In this document: positions 35,940-45,800 of the stretch, in pieces | How positions within the stretch are numbered: position 1 is the stretch's first letter | How the letters are laid out: each line of letters starts with the position of its first letter | NCBI RefSeq assembly: GCF_963676685.1 | Contig: NC_092345.1 | Location: 30,155,585 to 30,219,584, forward strand | DNA: 64,000 nucleotides | Reading direction: 5' to 3' | From: Mytilus edulis | Taxonomy: Eukaryota > Mollusca > Bivalvia > Mytilida > Mytilidae | Made by a program: the position numbers and the translations under genes | The notes under the pieces: generated by a model | Told to the model about the DNA's origin: nothing | The model's database searches: none | Seen by the model: only the letters and a program-made list of their open reading frames with translations

Positions 35940-36800
35940 GAAATACTGTTAAACATTTAAATGAAATCCTAAATAGTTTATGCTTGTCTTTTTGTAGGTG
36001 AAGATCCCAAAATGAACTCGCATATTCAACTGTTGGTCTTACTAAAGCTGTAAATGCCTTTTCCTTGATCTCACTGTTAGCTATGTTTAGATATCGTTTT
36101 AGGAATCCTATTGTCCTATTCGCTTTCGGACAGATGTTATTCATATGAGCACCCCACTTTAGATCAGATGTTCTGGTGACTCCTAGGGAGCTACCATTTG
36201 ATTTTTATGGGGGGGCTAGGATGAAATTTGAAAAAAATAGGCAGGACAGGAGTTTTGAGTAAAAAAAAAGGCAGGATGAGACACTTGCAAAAAAATAAAG
36301 TCAGGACGACAATTTAGGTAAAAAAAAGTCAGGATAAACTAAAAAAAAAAAAAGGCAGGACCGAACAGAGTGAAAAATAAAAAGGCAGGACAGAGATTAC
36401 AGCTAAAAAAAAATGCAGGACAAAATTTTTCATCCCAGCCCCCCCCCCCCCCCCCCCCCCCCCCATAAAAATCAAATGGTAGCTCCCCTAGATATTTGGC
36501 AGAAGAACACATTTGTCAGGATGGAACTGCATCATCCATTTTTCTTCCCATATTGCTAGCTTATTTAGGTCTTCTTGTAGGATGTTGCTTTCTGATGATA
36601 CAGTGAGGTACGCAATGGTGTCATCTGCAAATAGCCTCACTGTTGATGAAACTTCTTCCGGCATGTCATTGATGTAAAAGAGGAAGAGGCTTGGTCCTAG
36701 TACAGATCCCTGTGGGACTCCGGACGCTACATTTATGAAGTCAGACTTATTCCCTTCTATGACAACGCACTGTGTTCTATCAGCCTATCCACGCATTTGT
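35940..36800 (-). pseudogene. LINE type 2 reverse transcriptase fragment
   Basis: On the minus strand an open frame from about 36790 to 36490 reads ASGVPQGSVLGPSLFLFYIN, then VRLFADDTIAYL (catalytic box) and MMQFHPDKC. After a TIR element (36186-36487) the protein resumes as GVTRTSDLKWGAHMNN and TALVRPTVEYASSFWD (35960-36144). QGSVLGP and the FADDT box resemble CR1/Jockey-type LINEs and differ from LINE family 1. The segment between HPDK and LGV is shorter than usual, so some protein was lost before or with the insertion. Confidence 0.85.
36186..36487. mobile_element. TIR element with GGCAGGAC subrepeats, inserted in LINE
   Basis: GGGAGCTACCATTTGATTTT at 36186 is inverted as AAAATCAAATGGTAGCTCCC ending at 36487. 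CTA on each side (36183-36185, 36488-36490) is a 3 bp target duplication. The interior is an irregular ~30 bp repeat of (G)GCAGGAC followed by about 12 bases and an A run. Seven G at the left TIR face 26 C at the right (36439-36464), so the homopolymer expanded on one side only. No coding capacity. A partial reversed copy lies at 42047-42225. Confidence 0.85.
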
Positions 36801-37627
36801 TTTTCCTCTAATTACATTTTATAATCATTGTGCTTGAATTGCTTTTGCTTTTGTTTATAAATATATATGTTGTGTGAATTTTGTTCAGTTCAGTCTTTGT
36901 GAAGTAATACGTAATCAACTTATATTTTGTCCCATTTGGATCATTTGGTCAGAAGAACAGAAAAAAATGAACGAAAAGGATATATTACACAAAACAAGCT
37001 CTATCTCATTGACAAATCTCTTCATGAATAAAAGTGCAACTCATAGTTTTCTGTCCAATTCCCATTTTTATTAACGGTTAAAAAACTTTAAAATACTTTC
37101 AAATGATTTACATTACATTAACTAAATGTCAGTTGCACATTTTAACATGCTATGCTAAATAATACTACAGAAAATTTAATCCTGGTATAATTTTCAGTCG
37201 TACTTTTTACCTGTCATTCAACCCAAACTCTAATTGAAAAACCCTTTGTTCTTAATTACCTTTGATCTCATCTATCCAACTTTTTTTATTACCTGTACTA
37301 CCTATAATTTTAAAAAGTTGGATAAATGAGAATGAACCAACAAAACATGTGGTATTTATCAATTAACAAAGTTTAAAATGTAGTGACATTTTTTTTTGAA
37401 AATATGGTGTTTTCCTTGGAGATGCGGATAACGAAGTCAGATATATCCAACATCATTTTGATGTGAATTCTTGTGGATATATGTAAGACTGTCACCTAAA
37501 AGAAAATAAATGAGCAATATCACTTTTTCTCTGTGCTTCTACTTGTAGCTTTAACTGAAGAATGTTGATAGCGCAATTGCATCATAAATATTTCTGTTTT
37601 TTTGTTGTAAGTTTTAGAATTTTTGAA

Positions 37628-37675
37628 ATGATCCTAGCATGGAAGTAATATTAAATATTACTTCCATGATCCTAG
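37628..37675. repeat. Snap-back hairpin flanked by 10 bp direct repeats
   Basis: CATGGAAGTAATAT and ATATTACTTCCATG (37638-37651 and 37655-37668) form a perfect 14 bp stem with a 3-base loop. ATGATCCTAG occurs on both sides (37628-37637 and 37666-37675, overlapping the right arm by three bases). Confidence 0.85.
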
Positions 37676-38010
37676 TTAACTTATCGATCCTTTAAATAAA
37701 CTCATTCCAAAAGGGTATCAATTCAACACTGTAATTAGATCTTTTAATATTGTTTGTATTGGTATTAATATAGATTTTTGTTGTAAATCAATAGCAAATA
37801 ATTACATTAAATGTATGTTGCACTATAATACGTTATTCTGATTGGCTAACTGTACATCACGTGTTATTCCTTAAGCAGTTGTATCACACAATAAAACTTT
37901 TCATTCATGATGACACGAGGTCCCACAATAAAGTGCACTGGTAAATGAAATAAAAACTTGATAAAAGGCATGTTTTCATGATCTTATAGGTAAAAATGTA
38001 ATTATAAGTA

Positions 38011-38145
38011 TTGAATGCTTTTTTTTGGTAACTTTATAGGGTTGTAAAAGCATTGACCGTGCGCACATTTTTAGGCGCTTCATACAAAATGTACTTCGGT
38101 CAACGCTTTTACACCCCAATAAATTTACAAAAAAGAGCATTCAAT
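38011..38145. mobile_element. Foldback MITE
   Basis: TTGAATGCTTTTTTTTGGTA at 38011 and its diverged reverse ending GAGCATTCAA at 38145 form ~48 bp arms that continue to GTAAAAGCATTGACCG and CGGTCAACGCTTTTAC. The spacer includes a GCGCAC...GGCGC patch. The sequence GTTATTCTGATTGGCTAA at about 37833 resembles the outer end of the 6949 MITE. Confidence 0.7.
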
Positions 38146-38149
38146 TCTT

Positions 38150-39950
38150 AAATAAATATTAAATTTATATACATACGTAATTCATTCCTCTTCAATCTGT
38201 CGATACCTGAATCTTAGCATTGCACAAATATGAGATCATGTTTTTTCTCTGACTGTTAATGGCGTCTTTACACTTATTCGATTAGATGTTGGATTTGTAC
38301 TGATTGATATTTTAGTCTTAGATACGTGGTTTTTTATGAAGTTGTAATTGACTGTGAAGTAGTTGTCCGGCAGTAACTGTGAGTACTCACAGATCTGTAT
38401 TTAGTGTCTTTTTGATGTGGGAATGTATAAGTACACTGCCACGTCAACTCTGTGTTTTTGTTTGATGTATGTTTGCTTGTATCAATCTGACGAGTTAAAC
38501 CAATTTCACATGATTTTTAAGTAGAAATCGGTTTTTGATTTGAGGATAAACGGCTGCATGGCAGGCGGTTATCAAATAGTGTCCGTTCATTTGCATGAAA
38601 ATGCTTAAAGATTTTTTTTTAATTTAGATATGTTGTTCCGTGTGACTTAATGTAGGTCAAGTTCAATATTCACGATTTTAGCTTTTCTCCTTGTTGAGTT
38701 AACGCCCTTTTTGATATCCCTAAGTGGTTCATATTATATAATTGAGTTATTTCCCTTGGAACAGAAATTGTTAATTATATATTTAAAGTGTTTTTTTAAT
38801 TTCTGATTTAACTGTTTTAACACATGACGTCATTAATTTACGTGAACGTTTTGGATGTGGACGATATTCCGCAATCCACGGATCCTAGGAAAGTTTATTG
38901 TTGGGTAAAGAAAGGGGGGAATACGACTTTCATTGGTAAGTTTTCAATTGATAACTTTTTTTTAGGTTTAGACTTATTGTAAAATTGCAATTTAATGGTA
39001 AATTGTTTTTTAATGTTTCTATTAAATCTATTCCCATTTTTTGTTAATAATGACGATTAAGACTTTGACAACTTGAGTTCTTTCAAATCGTTGTATGAAA
39101 AAAAAATCATAACTGAAAGGGTTATTGTGTTTAGATTAATTGCTTTTGAATTTCTTTCCACCAATGATATGCTTTAATAGAGAAAGATAAACCGAGGAAG
39201 AATTAGATGTTATATTTAAAATTTTAAATGTTGAATAAACAGAAAATACGTTTCTCTTTCCAATCTTTTACTCCCCCTCCCCCAAATTTCTTTGTATCTA
39301 CAGACACGTCCATCTAATTGAAGTCTGATTGATCTCTAGCTAATCTCCCTGTTTTAAAACAAACTTGAATATGACCCCCTTTAAATTCGATCCAAAAATA
39401 TGGGGAATAGATATTCAAGAAGTCGTTATAAATTCCATTGAATAATCAGATTTCTTTTATTCGGATATTCTTAGTTACATTTCTTTTTTGGCGGAAGTTA
39501 CCAAATTTTTTTTTAACTTTCTTTCTGACTTTAAAACACTGATTTAAGATTTATGTTGTACGCAAAATATAATACTGAAACATTTTATGTTCAAGCTAAG
39601 ATGAAAAAAAGGAATGAAACTACGATGTTTGTACAAAGTTCAGTTTTGTCGTAATTTCAAGGCAGATGGCGGATTCGGGGGTGGGGACGAACATGTCGTT
39701 CACTCTAGGATTGGACAAATTATCGTGTTTTGCCTTAAAATCGTCAATATTGTTTTTAGTCTCGCTACGTTCGGTGATATATTTTTTTAATTTGATAGAA
39801 TAACGCACCTTTTAAAATCTAGGAACCGCCCCTAAAAGTAAAAATAGATTTGAACTGTGCAGTATATCTGAGGTAGTTAATGCACACCTTTGCTGTGCAT
39901 TATCCAGATTAAAGCACAGTAAGAACAAAGAGATTTTACCCATACCATGT
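38150..39950. other. No recognisable gene
   Basis: The small minus-strand frame 39620-39808 (62 codons) has no recognisable domain. A possible splice donor CATTGGTAAG near 38935 is not supported by a protein-like exon. Confidence 0.35.
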
Positions 39951-40067
39951 GTTAATTAGGAAATACCACATTGAGGCCCTTTGAATTAATTTATCAAAAA
40001 TTTAATTCTTGGGGTTGTTTTGCATGCTCAATCTAACAATGTTTTAGACAAAGGCAACAGTAGTTAA

Positions 40068-40262
40068 CTGCTGTTCGAAAGTCATAAATCGATTGAGAGA
40101 AAACAAATCCGGGTTAGAGACTAAAACCGAGGGGGGGGGGACTCAACTTTAAGAGGGAAACAACGAAACGAAAGAAACACTGAAGTGGAACACAAAAAAA
40201 AAACGACAATGCAAAGCACACAGGGACGAACTATAATATTACAAACAAATACCGTGTCCCGT
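40068..40262 (+). repeat. Dispersed repeat R1
   Basis: CTGCTGTTCGAAAGTCATAA, GAGAAAACAAATCCGGGTTA and AAACACTGAAGTGGAACAC follow the R1 order seen at 11058. Confidence 0.65.
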
Positions 40263-40549
40263 CTTTTTAGAACTTGGTTAAATCATATCTTATTTTAGAG
40301 AATTTAGTTATCACTGGTTATTGTTAAATATTGTAGTATTAATTTTACAGAATTATTTATCCAGTTTGAGTTATTTCCCTTTGAACAGCAAATTATATCG
40401 ATGAAATTAAACTGAGTTTAATTTATCTCAGTTTAATTTATCCAGTTTGAGTTATTTCCCTTTGAACAGCAAATTATATCGATGAAATTAAACTGAGTTT
40501 CAATTTTTGGCCCAGTTTTCAAGGTGGTCAAAATCAGGGTCTCAAATTA

Positions 40550-40702
40550 CAGTGGCGGATCCAGAAATTTTCATAAGTGGGGCCCACTGACTGCCTTAGA
40601 GGGGACCTGCTCCAGTCACGCTTCAGTGATTCCCTATATAAAAAAAAATTTGTTCCTAAAAGGGGGGCCGGGCACCTTGCCACCCCTCTAAATCCGCCTC
40701 TG
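40550..40702. mobile_element. hAT-like MITE (CAGTGGCGGATCCAG ends) with 5 bp duplication
   Basis: CAGTGGCGGATCCAG at 40550 and CTAAATCCGCCTCTG ending at 40702 are inverted ends. AATTA at 40545-40549 and 40703-40707 is a perfect 5 bp target duplication. Joining the flanks gives CAAATTAAACTGTGTTTG, which matches the R6 phrase AAAATTAAACTTTGTTTGAT elsewhere in the window, so the empty site is directly confirmed. Confidence 0.9.
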
Positions 40703-41129
40703 AATTAAACTGTGTTTGATTCAACAAAAAAATAATGTATGGGGTTCTTTGAAATGTTAAATCTAACCATGTATTGCGAGATTTTGGATTGTTGGCTCCT
40801 TTATCAAATTAGTCCCCATTGAGGTCTTAAGGGTCCTAAATTAAATTTTGTTTGATTTCATCAAAAATTGAATTCTTGAGGTTCTTTGATATGCTCATTC
40901 TAACAATATATTTAGATTTTGGATATTGGATCTAAATAGGTAAATGTCCAATTTCAAATATTTCAGTTCTTTGAACACATTTATCTTGTGTCACAAACCT
41001 ATACAATCCAAATTCAGAGCTGTTTTAAGCAACTGTTCAGGGTTCGACCTCAGCAGGAAAATCCGGTTGACAGTCTGGCATTCTGACAGCCTCTTGTTAT
41101 AGTTTGCTCTTAGGTTGTACTGTTATGAT

Positions 41130-41282
41130 GTTTTATTGCTGACTATTCTGTAAGGGGTTTTTTTTCTCGTTGTTAAAGCCCATATGGTGACCGATATCAT
41201 AGTTGTTGATTTCTGTGTAATTAGGTCTCTTGTTGAGATTTGGTTCATTGGAAATCATACCCCATATCTTGTAAAAAAATGT
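41130..41282 (-). repeat. R5 SINE-like repeat, reverse copy
   Basis: GTTGATTTCTGTGTAATTAG, TCTCTTGTTGAGATTTGG and GGAAATCATACCCCATATC are the reverse complement of the R5 start. Its end leads into the first CTTA microsatellite. Confidence 0.6.
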
Positions 41283-41304
41283 ATACGACATCTACCAATA
41301 AAAA

Positions 41305-41401
<97 letters not shown>
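41305..41401 (+). repeat. (TTAC)n microsatellite, ~24 copies
   Basis: Pure tetranucleotide array. It gives Leu-Thr-Tyr-Leu translations in every frame, so the overlapping frames at 41184-41458 are artefacts. Confidence 0.95.
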
Positions 41402-41631
41402 GTTATAAAGTTCACCTCACTTTATTACCGTATCATCTGTTACAGTAATTATAATTGACAGATCAGCAACTCTCACATGTCTGCCCGTTCTTAAATAAAC
41501 ATGCAATTAAATAGATCAATTGAAGTTCTTATACACATGTTGTCATTCTGTAGTCTGACCATCAAACGATGTACTTGTTAATAAATTAGTTATAGAAACT
41601 GGATTGTATTATTACCTATCAAAGATATTAC

Positions 41632-41822
<191 letters not shown>

Positions 41823-41933
41823 AGTAAATCAAGCCGGTTAGAAAAATCTGATAACGTGAATCTGAGACTACTATAACACAAGTTAGTAGTCTCAGCGTGA
41901 ATCAGAGCCATTATTTCCCTTTCCAGTGGCGGA

Positions 41934-42000
41934 CCAAGAATTTTTTTTATCAGGGCGCCACTGAGTGTCTAACGGGTGCCCGCTCCAGTTCTCTGACTGT
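41934..42000 (+). mobile_element. 5' fragment of the CAGTGGCGG MITE
   Basis: CAGTGGCGGACCAAGAATTT, GGGCGCCACTGAGTGTCTAA and CCCGCTCCAGT follow the order of the 40550-40702 copy. The 3' end is missing. Confidence 0.65.
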
Positions 42001-42046
42001 ACTAATCTTTTCAGGTTACAAATTACCAGATCCTCATTAATAACAA

Positions 42047-42225
42047 TTGTCCTGCATTTTTAGTTGTAATCTCTGTCCTGCCTTTTTATTTTTCACTATA
42101 TTCGGTCCTGTCCCCGGGTCCTGACTTTTTATTTTTTACTCTAATCGGTCCTGTCTTTTTTTTTTTGTGCCTGTTTTCAAATCCGCCCTCATAAATATCA
42201 AATAATGATAGCTCGCGAAAATGTA
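42047..42225 (-). mobile_element. Partial reversed copy of the 36186-36487 element
   Basis: TTGTCCTGCATTTTTAGTTG, AATCTCTGTCCTGCCTTTTT and ATATTCGGTCCTG are reverse complements of interior pieces of the 36 kb element in the same order. The right end CAAATAATGATAGCTCGCG corresponds to a decayed TIR. The minus-strand frames at 42086-42360 are by-products. Confidence 0.75.
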
Positions 42226-42348
42226 TCTGATTTGAATAATTATATGTACTGGGACATACCAAGGATTTGTATAGTAAGAAGGTCTTAAAAGTTGTATACA
42301 AATCCTTGGACATACTATTATATAATTTCTTATACATGTTATATATAT

Positions 42349-42573
42349 GAGGCCCCTCATGGGGGGGTCCTAGTAATCACATAATCACCATTTTTTTGCC
42401 AATATAATCACATAATCATTAAATATTTGCTTATCTTTAGTAATCAAATAATCATAAACTAAAAATACAGTCCTAGGTAATCAAATAATCATGAAATATT
42501 TGGCTTAATAATCAAATAATCATTAAAAAAACGGCCATGTAATCACATAATCAAAAACCCCATGAGGGCCCTC
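42349..42573. mobile_element. GAGG-ended TIR element with TAATCAAATAATCA subrepeats
   Basis: GAGGCCCCTCATGGGG at 42349 is mirrored by CCCCATGAGGGCCCTC ending at 42573, and ATATAT flanks both sides (42343-42348, 42574-42579), giving a 6 bp duplication. The TIR is itself palindromic (ATGAGGGCCCTCAT). The interior is built of degenerate TAATCACATAATCA and TAATCAAATAATCA units. It lies ~250 bp upstream of the first KCTD-like exon. Confidence 0.8.
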
Positions 42574-42828
42574 ATATATTGACTAATTATAAATAGCCCC
42601 AGGTTTGCCACACGCTGGTATTCAGATTATTAACTATAGTCCTTGATATTACTTGGGAACAGTATATACATTAATATATTTATAACTATATGTTCCTGAT
42701 ATTATGCAACAAACTTGATTATTACACGATCTTACATTATCTAAAAACAGCGCAATACTATTGGTGTCTTTCCCCAGTTCGTAGTGGTCCTTCAAGAATT
42801 TATTGAATAGATTCATTATAGGAGAGAG

Positions 42829-45800
42829 ATGGACAACTTATTGTTGTCAGAACCAGCTGAGGTAAATATGCTTTTTACATATGAAGGGACGACCATCTAG
42901 CTAACTTCCAGAGGTTTCCTCCCATCTGTTTTTTTTTTTTTTTTTTTTTAATATTTTGATCACAGGCACTTGTTTCTATCCATACGACCTTCGTATGGAT
43001 AGAAACAAGTGCCTGTGATTTTGATCCCCAATTTCACAATGTTTGATGAATATTCTGGTCAAGCAGATGACTTAAAAAATATATTTTGAATGCAAATTCC
43101 TCCAATACCTTAATTATAGTGTTAAATTTTGTATTAAATAAATAATTTTATTGGTCGCGTCAGAAAAAACGAAAAAAAATCTGACTAAGAAAAAAATTAT
43201 AACCCCCTCCACTATAAGTTAAATGGTTGCTCCCTTAGATGAATGCATAGTTAATCACTTCCATTATCAACAAGTAAATTTCTGTGCCTGGAGCGGTTTT
43301 CTGAAATCACTGACACACCCAAACCAAGGATTTTTATAGTAGCTAGTACAATGTATATACATCATTTCTGGAATCATGCCTTTCACCAGGAAAGATGGTC
43401 AATTGTGCATGCCTTTATGACGTCATTTACTAGATAGAAGGCGTGTCTGTATCCCTGCTCTATCAAAAGTTTATAGCACTTTCAGAATCTTGATTCTGTA
43501 GGGTATACATGTAGTATATAGAAATAATATTATGTTCGGTAAGTACGTACATGTAGTCTTGATTCTGTTGGGTAGTATATAGAAATAATATTATGTTCGG
43601 TAAGTATGTACATGTAGTCTTGATCCTGTACGACTGAGGAAGGGTGCAGACTACGGCTTGATTTAAAATGTATGAACTAGTTTACTTGTATTGAAATGAA
43701 TATTCCTGCATAATAAATTATTATATTCAGAACTCTTAGTTCACTTTGCAGCCATTTCTACTACTTTGCTAGCTATATGTCATGTATGTATAGCCTAGGT
43801 AGTTTCATTTTTACAATACATCAAATAGCAGGTAAGTTAATACTTATATAATGGTTTAACATTTATTTAGATAGTCTGATAAGATCAACATCACTGTTCA
43901 ACTTTTAAATTAAATTCCTTCTCCTGAAGATACAATCTCTTCTTATTAAGATAACATGAAATTGACAAATCTTACATTTACACCTTTGAAAGATCCTATT
44001 ATAAACCAAACAAGAATACAGTGGCGGATCCAGAGGGGGGGGGGGGGGGGGTTCCGGGGGTTGGAACCCCCCTTTTTTTTGGTCGATCAATGCATTTGAA
44101 TGGGGACATATATTTGGAACCCCACCCCCTTTATCCTGTGTTGGGAACCCCCCCTTTTTAAAATGGCTGGATCTGCCCCTGGAATACCTCTGAAATCTTT
44201 ATACACTACATTTTTTATTTGGTCAGAGTCGCATTATCAAATAAAACTTACAACTTTTGTTGCAGAAACCTATGAAATTCTATATATTTACTACATGTAA
44301 TTCAGAAAATCATCATGATAAAAAAAACAAATAAATGATATTTTCTACTCCCTTTGAGGGGGAGGACAGGGGTAAGGGAGACAGGGAGAAAGGAGGTAGG
44401 AGAAAGGAGAGGAAGGCTGGGAGAAAGGAGAAAAGTTGGAGAAAGGAGAAAAAATAAAATATCTCTCCTTTTAAAAAAATTTCTGATATTTCAAGAAAAA
44501 ATATCTCAAAAGGAGATGTTCTAATGAGAGAAAGGAGAACGGGGGTAGGAGAAAGGAGAAGAGGGGTGGGAGAACGGAGAAGGGTACCCCCTGTCCTCCC
44601 CCTCCCCTTTTCTCAAACATCGTGTACATGCACATCACATACATTGTAATTTATAAATTACTAAAAATACAAATGTGTAGTTCAATTTGAAATTTAGATC
44701 TATCAATATTAGATGGTTTCCAGTAAAATTTGACATTGTTCCACACTGTACTAGAGCTATTTACCATCAAAGTACATTAATTTCTTCACATTTGCAGTAG
44801 TTGCTGTTACAAAATAGAATATAAGAATTCAAAGGAAGTAGAAATGAAAAAACTATTTCAAATCAAATAAATACTAACTTTTCAATTGTTCTTATAAAAG
44901 CAACAAAAAAAATGAGAAAGAATACTATATTCTGAAATGTTCTTGCATTTAATTTGCCTTAAGATTAATATTCTTACAAAAAAGAACACAAATTTATGGA
45001 GTATATTGTCAAAGGTGACGAAAAAGGTTGAGTAACTAAAATTTTTGGTCCAACAACTTTATTTACAGGTATTATGGTCTGTCTGTGTTTCCGTCCATCT
45101 AACATGTTGGACAATAACTCTAAAATGCTTAAAACAACTGCATTAAACTTTGGTGGATTGTTTATATCATAGCTAGCTAAATCATGTAATACCCATAGAT
45201 AAAGTTCGCCTGTAGCTTCAAAGGTTCTATGTGCGTTGTAATAACTTTCACACCTATCTGATAATTTAGCCTAATGAGATCACCCGCTGGGCATTCTCCA
45301 GTAAGTTTTTTCTATCCGAAAGCCCTCTTCGTTTGTCATTGTGGGTATTACATCTATAATTATATCTATTGGCATGAGCTCCTTAATTTTTGATTTTAAA
45401 AATTTTTTGATTTGACATTTCTGATCTATGGGGATTCATTCAAAAGGGGGGATTTTCCAGTTTTTAGACAATAACTTGAACTGTGGAGACTGGTTCATAT
45501 ATATAAAAAAAAAAACTGCCTTTAGTTTTTTCATAAATTTCGGATATGAAATTGAGGAGTTATGGAATATTTTTCTTTGAAAAGCAATGGGTGTATCATG
45601 TGCACATGACGCACCTCTTTATTAATTTCAGTTAAGGGGAGGCAATATTCAGATTTATATGTTGAGTATAATTTAGAGGAAATTTACATGGTGTTCCTTT
45701 GTTGATCCGTTATTTTATGAAAAATAAGCTTTCAAATAATTTGGATCACGACCTTACATGTATCTGTAGCAAAAGGGAGACAACTCCCTTTTTTTAAGTG

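Larger units (their letters stand above)
39955..41060 (+). mobile_element. R6 mussel repeat, decayed copy
   Basis: Phrases of the larger R6 repeats at 47339 and 52898 recur: GGCCCAGTTTTCAAGGTGGT, TTAATTCTTGGGGTTGTTTT, and near the end CAATCCAAATTCAGAGCTGT and CAGGGTTCGACCTC. It is interrupted by an R1 copy (40068-40262), an 80 bp tandem duplication (40361-40500) and an hAT-like MITE (40550-40702). Confidence 0.65.
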
